Part shown: in pieces, positions 9,674-19,531 of the stretch
Numbering within the stretch: the stretch's first letter is position 1
How the letters are laid out: each line of letters starts with the position of its first letter
Source of the DNA: Pseudomonas sp. CROZ-RG-20F-R04-15
GTDB taxonomy: Bacteria; Pseudomonadota; Gammaproteobacteria; Pseudomonadales; Pseudomonadaceae
Length of the DNA stretch: 64,000 nucleotides
NCBI RefSeq assembly: GCF_022662375.1
Contig: NZ_JAKNQL010000006.1
Location: 62,001 to 126,000, forward strand
Direction of reading: 5' to 3'
Translations under genes and position numbers: made by a program
The notes under the pieces: model-generated
The model's database searches: none
What the model was told of the DNA's origin: nothing
What the model saw: only the letters and a program-made list of their open reading frames with translations

Positions 9674-9936
9674 GGGGCAGCCTTGTCGAACTGTTGAAAA
9701 ACAGGGAGTTTGCCCCAAAACGGCGGCATGGATCCATTTTTCTCACACCTTTCGCCGCAAATTCCTACACTCGCCGGCGTGTTTGCGGCCCCGAACAGTT
9801 ATCCTTGCGGCCCCGTCTCCGGCTATGCTTTTTTTGTCTCGTGCGGGGAACTTGTGGCACTGCGCCACTTACTGATGAAGAAGCCCGGCACTTTTGATCG
9901 ACCGGCGACCCTGAACTGACTTTTGAGAGCCTTATT

Positions 9937-10296
9937 ATGTCTACCCCCGCCTCCATCATCCTTGTCGTAGAAGACGACGACATCGTGCGCATGCTGATCG
10001 TCGATGTGCTGGAGGAGTTGGATTTCGCGGTACTTGAGGCTGATGGTAGCGAGCCTGCGCTGAAAATCCTCGCAGATATGAGCAATCACATTGACCTGAT
10101 GATGACCGACGTCGGCCTGCCGGGCATGGATGGCCGCGAACTGGCGACCGAAGCACGCAAACTGCGTTCCACCCTGCCGATTCTGTTTGCCAGCGGTTAT
10201 GCCGAATCCATTGACGTGCCTGAAGACATGCATGTCATCGGCAAGCCGTTTTCAATTGATCAGTTGCGCGACAAAGTAAAAGGCATACTGCAGTAA
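9937..10296 (+). CDS. stand-alone CheY-like response regulator
   Basis: A 119-residue single receiver domain. Acidic pocket VVEDDD (10-15), phospho-acceptor Asp58 in LMMTDVGLPGMDG, and Lys in VIGKPFSIDQL near the end. It diverges from the giant kinase gene across 263 bp and resembles the receiver at the far end of that operon, so it may be a second output of the same system. No output domain is present. Confidence 0.87.
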   Translation: MSTPASIILVVEDDDIVRMLIVDVLEELDFAVLEADGSEPALKILADMSNHIDLMMTDVGLPGMDGRELATEARKLRSTLPILFASGYAESIDVPEDMHVIGKPFSIDQLRDKVKGILQ

Positions 10297-10474
10297 TAAT
10301 TAATATTCTTTCATCGTGCCTCTTCAAATAATGCTGGAGGGGCCTCACTGTCCGGCTCCGCCCCGTATAACACCCAACTTTATTAACACTCGAATAATGC
10401 ACTTACATAGCAGCACTTGATGCGCAAAAAATAACAAATGAGGATATCCAGCACATCAGACAAATGGATTTCTC

Positions 10475-13400
10475 ATGAACATTACGAACATAAACTGGGC
10501 AACTCACGAAGTTTTTTTGAATCCTGTTCGCCACACTCAACTCGATCACGCCGAACGCCTGGAAGTCATACACAAATTAAAACAGCGCCAAGACACAACC
10601 AGTCCTTCGCAAGCTGTTTCTCTGGCAGGCGCAACCCTTACACTCGAATCCGGCTCAACGCTTGAGCGCGCGTTGCAACCTGGCCGGAAAATGCTGCAGA
10701 GGCTGCGTGAGCAAGAGGCATTCAAAAAACTCACGGCCACGTTAAAACTTCCTGATGACTCATATTTTGCAGTGACGGCAAAAGGTGAAATACATGCAAG
10801 TTACTCGGGAAAAACCCTCGAGTTTGTCAACGCATTCAAACTTGCCCCCAGCCTCAAAGATGACTTTTTGACACTTGTTGAAATGGCGGAGCTGGCCGGA
10901 GGCAGTATTTCCCTGGCCGAACAAATCGAGCTGGAACAATGGCTGAAATTTCATGACTTTCTGATTCCCCAAACCGCCGCTGAATGTTCCAGGCTGACAA
11001 CGTTCATGGAGCTACCGCCTCCAGTGGCACCATTGTTTGGTAACTATTGGGAAATGATCAGGTCTGGGGTCGACAACGCGGTTACACTTTCTGCGGATCA
11101 ACGTAACGAATTCCGTAGACTCATTTCCAGTTACTTGAAAGGTCAGTCGCTCCTGGAGCAACTTTCGTACAGCATCTTTGGCGGGCCATCGACACCGTTC
11201 AAACGCTCGAAAGCTGAACAGATTCTTGAAAAACTGGTGTCCAGTCCCATTGCCCTTCGATGGGCCGGAGCCTTTGTCCGGGATCTGGGCTGGTATGGCG
11301 CACAAGAAAATCAGCCGCAATCAGATGAATCGCTAAAGCAGATGATACTGACTGCCCTGCTGCTCGATCTTCATCCGCGAATTGGTGAGGGGGAGCCGCG
11401 CAATCAGATTGCAGGTTTCGATTTATACGCCGTCGAACATCTTGAGTTGTCCTTCGCCGACGTTCACACAGCATTCGAAAAGCACCTCGTGCAGCACCAC
11501 CGGATCACCGAAACAAATGCAGCGTTGGCCGCTCACTTGTTGCTCGCAGAGGCTGCGCCGGAATTTCTGGTGAAAGATTTGCCGGCAACCCTGGCTTTGG
11601 GGACCCCGCAATGGGTCGAATTCTGTCGAATTGTTGCAGTGCAGGAAACCATCGCGCCGGGATCCACGCGTTCGATGACTTATACCCGGTTGCACCAACT
11701 GTCGAAGCCGGGCCCGGTTTCCGGATTCGGCAAGACCCTCGACGCGCTGGCAGCTGGAGACGCGGTGATTGACTGGGCGGTGCTCAACAAAATCATCACC
11801 CCGGATGACATAGCGAAATCGATCCCGGAAGCCCTTGAAAAAGCGTCCACGGCTTACGCCCGGGTCGCCGCGACACTTGCCGAGACGGCCGACACTCTGG
11901 GCCGTCCTTTGCCTACCCGCAGAAGTGTTTCACTGGACATCCTCAAGCAGGTCGCCAAAGGCTGCAGCTATCTGGAACAGGACGTCATGTATCAGAAGAA
12001 AAGTCCCGTATCGACAGATCCCTATGACCCCCAGGCGCGTTTATCGCCTGTGGAGTTGCACATGTCCAATGATCTGGCGAACCGGGAATGGGACCTGAAG
12101 AAAGGAGAAAGTATCTACACTGCGTTTCCCCGCATGCTGCCCAATCTGATCGCGCCTGACGGCGAGTTTCACCGCCAGTTCAATCGCGATTACCTCACGC
12201 ATATGAAGGCGATGGGCACGCACTTGAAGCAAGCGTTTTGCACAATGCCCATGGCGGACAGAACGCGCTTGCTGAAAGGCAAGGTGACGGTTTTCAGTCT
12301 CAGGCCCTCAGTCGCGAAACTGCAGACGCCCAGCAGTGTGTCAACCAATCCGCTATCGTCGACCCTTTACTCAATCCTGGGCAGCACCTCACGCAAACCG
12401 ACGGAAAGCCACAAGGAAATACAAGAGTCAAAGGGACGCTACGGGGTAGTCCTTTGTTGCGAGTTCGAAGGCCGGATGACCTGTTACGAACTTTTCACCC
12501 TGCACGGCACCTGTCGCGAAAATCCACAGCTGGCCGCGCTGATTGAAAAAGAAAACCTGCTGAGTACAAGCGTACGCAGCGACGCGACTGGCTACTCGCT
12601 GCCAGCGACAGTGCATCCACTGCCGACGAATATCGAGTGTTATACCCATGGAGTACCGCCCGGTCTCATTGAAGTCAGTTCGGGCGTTATCGATAAGATC
12701 GGTCAGTTGCCGGCGTCTTCGCCCCCTGAAGAAATCAAGGGTTATTACCAGAGTTTCTACTCGACCGAATTCGATTCACTGGCGAATTTCGTACTCAAGC
12801 ACCGACCGATCGCTACCTATGATGAGTTGGTCAGAGAGTGCTGGGGACAGACCCGCCTGGAGGCCGTGCGTGCAAAACGTGCAGCGGATCTGGATACCTT
12901 TCTTAATTTCGTGGTGCCGTTCAAATCCTGTATCGAAGACTTGAGCTCGGACGATGTGGAGCGACAAGTTCAAGGGGCGGGGGCGTGTGCGCTGGAAGCT
13001 GCGATGACTATTTTGCTGGTTGTCGGTGCGGTTGCTCAGGTCATCAGCATCGTTGCCAAAACCATGACCGTTGCCACCAAAGCCAGTGCACTGGCCAAAG
13101 TGGGTCTGGGCTTGGTGAATAATGTATTCAACCCACTGGACGGCGTACCGGATCTGCTGTTCAAGGGTGGGAAACTGTTGCGCAAGGGACTCAAAAAAGG
13201 TTCCGCCGAGCTGGAAAATGTGCTGTCCGATGCCCGCAAATGGTCGGGCACGAGCCACCAACGCCACTTGGCCGCGACCATTGATCCAGACACGATTCGC
13301 CTCGCCGACTGGCGACCGGCACAAGCATCCGAAGACCTCGTTCAGGTCTGGGCGACACGACACAATGATGAATGGTTTGCGCTGAGCTTACGGGGCGAGG

Positions 13401-14299
13401 CCTGGGGGCCGGCCCTGAACAACATCAAGCCGCGAGAGAAGTTTTCATTCCTCAGGTTATTCAAACGAAAGACGCCCTGGAGTTACACGAAAGCCTACTT
13501 GAAAAGAGCCACGCCCCTTGCTCAGAATAAACTGGACAAGACAATACAACTGCTATCGGATTTCGAAAACGACGACATCAGGTCTGTTTTCAAATACGTA
13601 TTTGGCACGGATTCGAAGGTAGCTATCAACTACGTGAGCAAGAATCTGCGGGCAATGCACAAGGATCTCGGGTTGCTGGGCCCACGCCATATGTCTTTTC
13701 GTCAGCGTAACGCCGATGCACTCGCCGCGATGAAAACCACAACCTATGGAAACTGGAAAGCCAGTGTCGAAGCGGGTACGCACCTGGACGACAGCGTGAC
13801 AAAGTTCCTTGCGATCTATCCTGACAAACTGGATGAATGGTACCAAGTGGCCAAGTACGACGATGCCCGGATGGGCGATGTGCTCGTCCACGAAATGTCT
13901 CACGGTGCGCCAGGCACGCTTGATTTTTACTACGGAGCAGTCCAGGCCGGTGTCACCCCGGCAGAATATGATGCGGTGGGCTTGATGGACTTCGCTCGAA
14001 ATGCTCACCGGGCAGACCCGGGTAATCTGTACAACCCTCACTACGGTTTTGTGGAACCTAGTGGCTTCAAAGAGTTCAAGGAGACCATCAACAGCTGGCC
14101 GGAATTCGTGCGAGATCACCCTGCGTTGATCAATGCCGAATCCTATGCAGTGGCGGTCTCACTGATCGATCAGTACCGGACCCATCCGGCCACTTTTGTG
14201 TTTAACCTTGCCACCCTCCGGCATGCCATAGACAGTACAGAAGCAGGGGAATTTCTGAAGGGGCCGCTCCTGCTGAATCTGGCGAACCCGAATTTCTAA
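10475..14299 (+). CDS. large toxin-like protein with C-terminal M35-like zincin motif
   Basis: A 1274-residue protein resembling the big Pseudomonas proteins annotated as dermonecrotic-toxin/DUF6543 domain proteins. It has no signal peptide. The first ~830 residues look globular and helical, including FPRMLPNLIAPDGEFHRQFN near residue 560. A strongly hydrophobic stretch (about 835-885) could insert in a membrane. Near the C-terminus HEMSH (residues 1139-1143) is followed closely by GTLDFYYG (1147-1154), the His-Glu-x-x-His plus GTxDxxYG signature of M35 aspzincin proteases, where the Asp is the third zinc ligand; the spacing is shorter than in fungal deuterolysins. An immunity gene is not obvious. 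ATG 10475 is the only start before the conserved body. Confidence 0.75.
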   Translation: MNITNINWATHEVFLNPVRHTQLDHAERLEVIHKLKQRQDTTSPSQAVSLAGATLTLESGSTLERALQPGRKMLQRLREQEAFKKLTATLKLPDDSYFAVTAKGEIHASYSGKTLEFVNAFKLAPSLKDDFLTLVEMAELAGGSISLAEQIELEQWLKFHDFLIPQTAAECSRLTTFMELPPPVAPLFGNYWEMIRSGVDNAVTLSADQRNEFRRLISSYLKGQSLLEQLSYSIFGGPSTPFKRSKAEQILEKLVSSPIALRWAGAFVRDLGWYGAQENQPQSDESLKQMILTALLLDLHPRIGEGEPRNQIAGFDLYAVEHLELSFADVHTAFEKHLVQHHRITETNAALAAHLLLAEAAPEFLVKDLPATLALGTPQWVEFCRIVAVQETIAPGSTRSMTYTRLHQLSKPGPVSGFGKTLDALAAGDAVIDWAVLNKIITPDDIAKSIPEALEKASTAYARVAATLAETADTLGRPLPTRRSVSLDILKQVAKGCSYLEQDVMYQKKSPVSTDPYDPQARLSPVELHMSNDLANREWDLKKGESIYTAFPRMLPNLIAPDGEFHRQFNRDYLTHMKAMGTHLKQAFCTMPMADRTRLLKGKVTVFSLRPSVAKLQTPSSVSTNPLSSTLYSILGSTSRKPTESHKEIQESKGRYGVVLCCEFEGRMTCYELFTLHGTCRENPQLAALIEKENLLSTSVRSDATGYSLPATVHPLPTNIECYTHGVPPGLIEVSSGVIDKIGQLPASSPPEEIKGYYQSFYSTEFDSLANFVLKHRPIATYDELVRECWGQTRLEAVRAKRAADLDTFLNFVVPFKSCIEDLSSDDVERQVQGAGACALEAAMTILLVVGAVAQVISIVAKTMTVATKASALAKVGLGLVNNVFNPLDGVPDLLFKGGKLLRKGLKKGSAELENVLSDARKWSGTSHQRHLAATIDPDTIRLADWRPAQASEDLVQVWATRHNDEWFALSLRGEAWGPALNNIKPREKFSFLRLFKRKTPWSYTKAYLKRATPLAQNKLDKTIQLLSDFENDDIRSVFKYVFGTDSKVAINYVSKNLRAMHKDLGLLGPRHMSFRQRNADALAAMKTTTYGNWKASVEAGTHLDDSVTKFLAIYPDKLDEWYQVAKYDDARMGDVLVHEMSHGAPGTLDFYYGAVQAGVTPAEYDAVGLMDFARNAHRADPGNLYNPHYGFVEPSGFKEFKETINSWPEFVRDHPALINAESYAVAVSLIDQYRTHPATFVFNLATLRHAIDSTEAGEFLKGPLLLNLANPNF

Positions 14300-14425
14300 A
14301 CGCGGTGTACGCATAACGCCAAGCTTCGGTAGTGAGGGATATTTTTGACAATCGGGCGCATACCCTACCCCTGTGGTTTAATTGCGCCCTTTTTTCCCCT
14401 CGTTCGCCGTGAAGGAATGTTGTCC

Positions 14426-15736
14426 ATGATTCAACCCGCCGCCACCAAAGTCCTGGTCATCGGCTACGTCTGGCCCGAGCCGCGTTCTTCAGCGGCCAGC
14501 GGTCACGTCATGCAGATCCTTGAAACCTTTCTGCAACAAGGTTGGGACATCACCTTCAGCAGTCCGGCCGGCCCCGGCGAACACAAGGCAGATCTCGCCG
14601 CACTCGGTATCAGCGAAGTAGCGATCGAACTCAACAACAGCAGTTTCGATGCATTCATCACTGAACTGGCGCCGGATATCGTGCTGTTCGATCAGTTCAT
14701 GATGGAAGAGCAATTCGGCTGGCGGGTGGAAAAACACTGTCCGCAGGCACTGCGTGTGCTGGAAACTTCGGACCTGCAGAGCCTGCGCCACGCTCGTCAC
14801 CAGCGGCTCAAGTCGCGCCTCAAGGTCAATCCTGACCAGAATGATTTCAGTGATGTATTTGCTCCGGCGCTGCGCGATGAATTCGAGTTGATGGCCGCGA
14901 CCGATCTGGCCAAGCGTGAAATTGCTGCGCTGTATCGTTGCGATCTCAACCTGATGATCTCCGAGGTGGAAATCGAATTGCTCATCGAACAGTTCGGTTT
15001 GCCCCGGCAATTGCTGCACTGGTGCCCGCTGATGATCGATCCGCCTGCGCCGTCAGCGGCAAACTTTGCAGAGCGGGCGAACTTCTTGAGTATCGGCAAT
15101 TTCCGCCACGCGCCTAACTGGGATGCCGTGCTGTGGATGAAAACCACTGTCTGGCCATTGATTCGCCAACAGTTGCCGCAGGCACAACTGCACATCTACG
15201 GCGCCTATACGCCACCGAAAGCCACCGCGCTGCACAACGCCAGCGAAGGTTTCCATATCATGAATTGGGCCGAAGATGCCTTGCAGGTCATGTCCTCCGC
15301 GCGGGTTTGCCTGGCGCCGCTGCGTTTTGGGGCCGGTATCAAGGGCAAACTGGTCGACGCCATGCTGTGTGGGACACCCAGCGTCACCACACCGATCGGA
15401 GCAGAGGCCATGTACGGCGACCATGACTGGCCCGGCGCTGTAACGAGCAGCGCAATCGAGTTTGCCAACAGTGCCGTTGCGCTTTACCAAGACGAGGCTC
15501 GTTGGCAGGAAGCCCGCCTGGCGGGATATACACTGCTGAATCAACGCTACCCGCAGTCAGTACACGGTCTGGCCTTGATAGATAAACTGCGTTATTGCCA
15601 ACAAAACTTACAAAACCTGCGGGCCACTAACTTCATTGGCAGCATGCTCCGTCATCACTCGCACAAAAGTACCCAGTACATGGCGCAGTGGATCGAAGTT
15701 AAAAATCGGCAGCCTCAGCAACCACCAGACATATAA
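14426..15736 (+). CDS. glycosyltransferase (GT4/GT-B fold)
   Basis: About 436 residues from ATG 14426, chosen for AAGGA 9 nt upstream; the frame extends to a TTG at 14345. The N-terminal half begins KVLVIGYVWPEPRSSAASGH, a donor-independent Rossmann-like domain. The C-terminal half holds the GT-B donor-site pattern: NFLSIGNFRHAPNWDAV, IYGAYTP, GFHIMNWAEDAL, then RFGAGIKGKLVDAMLCGTPSVTT and IGAEAM, where the conserved Glu of GT4 enzymes would contact the nucleotide sugar. The acceptor is unknown; a stand-alone gene like this could decorate a surface glycan or a protein. No polysaccharide cluster surrounds it. Confidence 0.8.
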   Translation: MIQPAATKVLVIGYVWPEPRSSAASGHVMQILETFLQQGWDITFSSPAGPGEHKADLAALGISEVAIELNNSSFDAFITELAPDIVLFDQFMMEEQFGWRVEKHCPQALRVLETSDLQSLRHARHQRLKSRLKVNPDQNDFSDVFAPALRDEFELMAATDLAKREIAALYRCDLNLMISEVEIELLIEQFGLPRQLLHWCPLMIDPPAPSAANFAERANFLSIGNFRHAPNWDAVLWMKTTVWPLIRQQLPQAQLHIYGAYTPPKATALHNASEGFHIMNWAEDALQVMSSARVCLAPLRFGAGIKGKLVDAMLCGTPSVTTPIGAEAMYGDHDWPGAVTSSAIEFANSAVALYQDEARWQEARLAGYTLLNQRYPQSVHGLALIDKLRYCQQNLQNLRATNFIGSMLRHHSHKSTQYMAQWIEVKNRQPQQPPDI

Positions 15737-15855
15737 GCAATTACTACTACACGACTTGCATTAAAAGCTAACTTTGCCAATCAGCCGACAACCGTTATAA
15801 ACATCCTGCGCGCGCAACTTCGATAACTTTCGTTTTCAACCGCAGGATATATAAA

Positions 15856-16746
15856 ATGAACAACACTGATAACTTCCAGCCTCATCAATGGATGGCTGAT
15901 TCGCCGCAAATCGACAACTTGTCGCTTTTCGAACTGACCCTGCCGGGCGCCCATAATGCTGGCTGCGACTGGGAAGCGCGTTATGCACTGATACCCGGTA
16001 AAAACTGGATTGCCTGTCAGGATGTATCCTTTTATTCACAATTGAATCGTGGCGCGCGTGCGCTCGATATACGCCTGACGTCTGACAATAAGGCGCAAGG
16101 CCTCGCCAGGTTCAGTTTCCATCATGGCGGTTACCGCTCTTCCCGTACGCTTGCCGATCTGGTCCGTGATATAAAAGCGTTCTATGAAAGAAACATCGAT
16201 GAATTCATCATTCTGGACTTTCATGAACTGGGTGAAGACAAGGTCGCCTTCGATCATTCGGAATTTCAGGCATTGATGCTGGAGCATCTGGGTGAACGGA
16301 TGATTCCTACCCGCAATCTGCACCTGAGTCTAGGCCAGCTCAAGGCGATCAGCCCTTTGCAGAGAATCATGGTGGCGGCCTCCATGACCTGGGAAACCGA
16401 AGACCAGCGGATTCTTGGAAAAATTCAGCACAAGTGGATAGACCAAAGGTTTGTCACTCCGCTCGAACTGCAGGTGTACATCACAAAAGTATTGAGCACG
16501 CCCATCAGTACACTTCGGCCGTGGTCGCTGTCGGCGACCAGTTTTTCGCTAGGCGGCGGTCCTAAGCGGATTCTGGATGATCTCGACTACTGGTTTGATC
16601 CGAGCAGATCCGACTGGGCTAAAAAGTGCAACATCATCAATTTCGACTTTATAAAAAATTCGAACATTGTGCGTTTTTGCCAGATGGCCAATCTGGAAAA
16701 AGCCATCGAGAAGTCCAGAAACACCGTCCGCGAGCAGGCTGTTTGA
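15856..16746 (+). CDS. PI-PLC X-domain phosphodiesterase-like protein
   Basis: A 296-residue protein with the X domain of phosphatidylinositol-specific phospholipase C. LTLPGAHNAG places the first catalytic His at residue 33, RGARALDIRL (65-74) matches the R-x-L-D-x-R segment, and FHHG supplies the second His (about 89-90). DEFIILDFHEL matches the following strand. Bacterial enzymes of this type cleave phosphatidylinositol or GPI-like lipids without calcium. I see no signal peptide, which is odd for an enzyme expected to act on host lipids; export by a non-Sec route or an intracellular substrate is possible. AGGA lies shortly before ATG 15856. Confidence 0.85.
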   Translation: MNNTDNFQPHQWMADSPQIDNLSLFELTLPGAHNAGCDWEARYALIPGKNWIACQDVSFYSQLNRGARALDIRLTSDNKAQGLARFSFHHGGYRSSRTLADLVRDIKAFYERNIDEFIILDFHELGEDKVAFDHSEFQALMLEHLGERMIPTRNLHLSLGQLKAISPLQRIMVAASMTWETEDQRILGKIQHKWIDQRFVTPLELQVYITKVLSTPISTLRPWSLSATSFSLGGGPKRILDDLDYWFDPSRSDWAKKCNIINFDFIKNSNIVRFCQMANLEKAIEKSRNTVREQAV

Positions 16747-16813
16747 GTGAAGCTGGCGCAAGCCCCGGGAAACGAGGCATGATCGGCAGGCGATAACAAA
16801 AAAGTAGCTCGCC

Positions 16814-17719
16814 ATGACCCGAACCGCGCGCGTGACCGACCCTTCATACGAGTTGATGGATGACCACAACGGGTTGTCCATCATCTACCGCCAACATGGC
16901 TTTCCGTGCCCGCTGGTGCGCTGGCATTTTCACAAGGAATACGAACTGCACCTGATCGTCGCCAGCTCCGGCAAGGTATTCATCGGCGACTATATCGGCA
17001 ACTTTCACCCCGAGACCTTGTTTCTGACCGGCCCCAACCTGCCGCACAACTGGATCAGCCAAGTGGCGGAAGACGAGGTGGTTGAGAAGCGCGACATGCT
17101 CGTCAACTTCACCGACGAGTTGTTCGAAAGTGGCCACCAGGTGTTTGCCGAACTGAAGACTCTGGCGCCGTTGCTGGAACGTGCGCAGTACGGCATCGAG
17201 TTTCGCTGCAAGCGCACCATTCGCCAGGCCATGACGCTGATGCAACGCATCGCCGACAGCAAAGGCATCACTCGCCTCGGGCACTTTTTCATCCTGATGG
17301 AATTGCTCGCGGCCAGCGATGATTTCCAGTTGTTGTCCGGCGCCAACACCCCGCAACTGGCCGACGAGCACAATATCGATCGCACCAACCGCGCGGTTGA
17401 TTACATCTTCAGCCACTACGCCCGGGACATTTCGCTGGAGGAAGTCGCCGAGCACCTGGGCATGACTCCAACCTATTTCAGCCGGGTGTTCAAACAAGCC
17501 ACCGGGCGCAATTTCATCGAGTTCGTCAATCGCCTGCGCATCAGCAAATCCTGCGAGCTGCTGGCTGACGGTGACAAACCGGTAACCGAGGTGTGTTTCG
17601 AATCCGGCTTCAACAATATTTCCAATTTCAATCGGCGCTTTCAGCAGCTCAAGGGCATGACGCCGTCGCATTATCGGCGGCTCGCGGTGCAGCGCCTGAC
17701 TGAACAGAACCACCTCTGA
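16814..17719 (+). CDS. mtlR: AraC-family regulator of the mannitol operon
   Basis: A 301-residue AraC/XylS regulator. The N-terminal cupin-like effector domain (about 1-150) begins YRQHGFPCPLVRWHFHKEYELHLIV. The C-terminal double helix-turn-helix (about 195-295) includes ISLEEVAEHLGMTPTYFSRVFKQATG and VCFESGFNNISNFNRRF. It is directly upstream of, and co-oriented with, the polyol transporter, as in P. fluorescens and P. aeruginosa, where MtlR activates mtlEFGKDYZ in response to mannitol, sorbitol or arabitol. Confidence 0.9.
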   Translation: MTRTARVTDPSYELMDDHNGLSIIYRQHGFPCPLVRWHFHKEYELHLIVASSGKVFIGDYIGNFHPETLFLTGPNLPHNWISQVAEDEVVEKRDMLVNFTDELFESGHQVFAELKTLAPLLERAQYGIEFRCKRTIRQAMTLMQRIADSKGITRLGHFFILMELLAASDDFQLLSGANTPQLADEHNIDRTNRAVDYIFSHYARDISLEEVAEHLGMTPTYFSRVFKQATGRNFIEFVNRLRISKSCELLADGDKPVTEVCFESGFNNISNFNRRFQQLKGMTPSHYRRLAVQRLTEQNHL

Positions 17720-17736
17720 CAAAACAATTCTCCCCC

Positions 17737-17826
17737 TGTGGGAGCGAGCCTGCTCGCGAAGGGGCCGTGTCAGTCACCATCATTGGTAAATGACACACCG
17801 CTTTCGCGAGCAGGCTCGCTCCCACA
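17737..17826. repeat. REP pair (BIME) between mtlR and mtlE
   Basis: Two inverted REP units with core GTGGGAGCGAGCCTGCTCG flank a ~40-bp spacer. The whole unit, spacer included, is nearly identical to the one at 21324-21414. Such pairs can form cruciforms and often act as transcription or mRNA-decay boundaries. Confidence 0.9.
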
Positions 17827-17919
17827 AAGTGCATCGCTACACGCTGAAACCTGTACACATTCGATGACCCTTCCCCGCTGAAAACCCCTTCCCTGCATTC
17901 ACCACGCCAAAGCCCAGTG

Positions 17920-18066
17920 CAAAAAAGTATCGATAAAAGTGCTAGGGATGATTTGTCAGCCCTGCGATTGAAGGCTGTAATCAGTGCACATTCTTCCAGT
18001 CGTCGGAAGACACAAAAACAATAACTGTCCTTCTGTTACCCACCGGGTGCAGAAAAGGAGTGCACG
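17920..18066 (+). promoter_or_regulatory. probable mtlE promoter and MtlR-binding region
   Basis: The region between the REP pair and mtlE must hold the operon promoter. Two direct repeats of AAAAGT (17923-17928 and 17935-17940) sit about 130 bp before the start, a plausible pair of AraC-type half-sites. GTGC also recurs nearby. AAAAGGAG immediately precedes ATG 18067. The operator assignment is inferred from spacing and repetition only. Confidence 0.4.
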
Positions 18067-19377
18067 ATGCAACCCACTGCAAAAGCTCTGCTTGCCCTCA
18101 CCTGCATGACCCTCAGCAGCGTCAGCCTTGGCGCCCAGACCCTGACCATCGCCACCGTCAACAACAGCGACATGATCCGCATGCAAAAGCTCTCGAAAAC
18201 CTTCGAGACCGAGCATCCGGACATCAAGCTCAACTGGGTGGTGCTGGAAGAAAACGTCCTGCGCCAACGCCTGACCACCGACATCGCCACCCAGGGCGGT
18301 CAGTTCGACGTGTTGACCATCGGCATGTACGAAGCGGCACTGTGGGGCGCGAAGGGTTGGCTCGAACCGATGAAGGATCTGCCGGCCAGTTACGCCCTCG
18401 ACGATGTGTTCCCGTCGGTACGTGAAGGCCTGTCGGTCAAGGGTTCGCTGTACGCCCTGCCGTTCTACGCGGAAAGCTCGATCACTTATTACCGCACCGA
18501 CCTGTTCAAAGATGCCGGCCTGACCATGCCCGAGCGTCCCACCTGGGAACAGATCGCCGGCTTCGCCGAAAAACTCACCAACAAAGACAAAGAGCAGTAC
18601 GGCATCTGTCTGCGCGGCAAGGCCGGTTGGGGCGAGAACATGGCACTGATTACTACAGTCGCCAACGCCTATGGCGCGCGCTGGTTCGATGAGCAGTGGA
18701 AACCGGAATTCAGCGGCCCTGAGTGGAAAAACGCGCTGAATTTCTACGTCGACACCATGAAGAAATCCGGCCCGCCGGGCGCCTCCAGCAACGGTTTCAA
18801 CGAAAACCTCGCACTGTTCAACAGCGGCAAATGCGCAATGTGGGTCGATGCCAGCGTCGCCGGCTCGTTCGTGACTGACAAGACCCAAAGCAAGGTCGCC
18901 GATCACGTCGGCTTCACCTTCGCCCCGCATCAGGTTACCGACAAAGGTTCGGCCTGGCTGTACTCATGGGCGCTGGCGATTCCGACCAGTTCCAAAGCCA
19001 AAGACGCAGCGAAAGAGTTCAGCGCCTGGGCGACCTCCAAAGAGTACGGCGAGCTGGTGGCGAAGACTGACGGCATCGCCAACGTTCCGCCCGGCACCCG
19101 CGCTTCGACCTACAGCGACGCCTACATGAGCGCGGCGCCGTTCGCCAAGGTCACCTTGGAATCGTTGAAAGCGGCTGATCCGAGCAAACCGACGCTGAAA
19201 CCGGTGCCGTACATCGGCATTCAACTGGTGACCATTCCTGAGTTCCAGGCGGTGGGCACCCAGGTCGGCAAGCTGTTCTCGGCGGCGCTGATCGGCCAGA
19301 CCACGGTGGATCAAGCCTTGGCGGCTGCGCAGCAAACCACTGAACGCGAGATGAAGCGCGCCGGTTATCCCAAGTAA
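18067..19377 (+). CDS. mtlE: polyol ABC transporter substrate-binding protein
   Basis: A 436-residue periplasmic binding protein of family 1 (maltose-binding type). The signal peptide is residues 1 to about 22, with cleavage probably after LGA. The mature part starts QTLTIATVNNSDM and carries the family pattern of aromatic residues for sugar stacking. It delivers mannitol, glucitol (sorbitol) and arabitol to the MtlFG permease. It is the first gene of the transport operon with a strong Shine-Dalgarno. Confidence 0.93.
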   Translation: MQPTAKALLALTCMTLSSVSLGAQTLTIATVNNSDMIRMQKLSKTFETEHPDIKLNWVVLEENVLRQRLTTDIATQGGQFDVLTIGMYEAALWGAKGWLEPMKDLPASYALDDVFPSVREGLSVKGSLYALPFYAESSITYYRTDLFKDAGLTMPERPTWEQIAGFAEKLTNKDKEQYGICLRGKAGWGENMALITTVANAYGARWFDEQWKPEFSGPEWKNALNFYVDTMKKSGPPGASSNGFNENLALFNSGKCAMWVDASVAGSFVTDKTQSKVADHVGFTFAPHQVTDKGSAWLYSWALAIPTSSKAKDAAKEFSAWATSKEYGELVAKTDGIANVPPGTRASTYSDAYMSAAPFAKVTLESLKAADPSKPTLKPVPYIGIQLVTIPEFQAVGTQVGKLFSAALIGQTTVDQALAAAQQTTEREMKRAGYPK

Positions 19378-19402
19378 CCGCTGAAAGACTTGCTCCTGCC
19401 TC

Positions 19403-19491
19403 TGTGGGAGCGAGCCTGCTCGCGAAGGCGTCGTGCCAGCCAATACACCTGGCACTGATCCAGCGCTTTCGCGAGCAGGCTCGCTCCCACA
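19403..19491. repeat. REP pair between mtlE and mtlF
   Basis: Inverted REP units (TGTGGGAGCGAGCCTGCTCG and its complement) separated by about 37 bp. Lying right after the binding-protein gene, it could stabilise the mtlE transcript so that binding protein exceeds permease, as REPs do in the E. coli maltose operon; that role is inferred. Confidence 0.9.
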
Positions 19492-19531
19492 TGGGATCTC
19501 CATAGGTCTGTATGACTCGGTTGTGATCGCC

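Noticed and set aside
6614..9697. A 1027-codon open frame antisense to the giant kinase
   Set aside because: It is a byproduct of high-G+C codon use; the His/Gln/Val-rich translation has no domains, and the opposite strand encodes a complete kinase.
14345..14380. TTGACA at 14345 as a -35 box for the glycosyltransferase
   Set aside because: No acceptable -10 at 16-18 bp; the match alone is weak.
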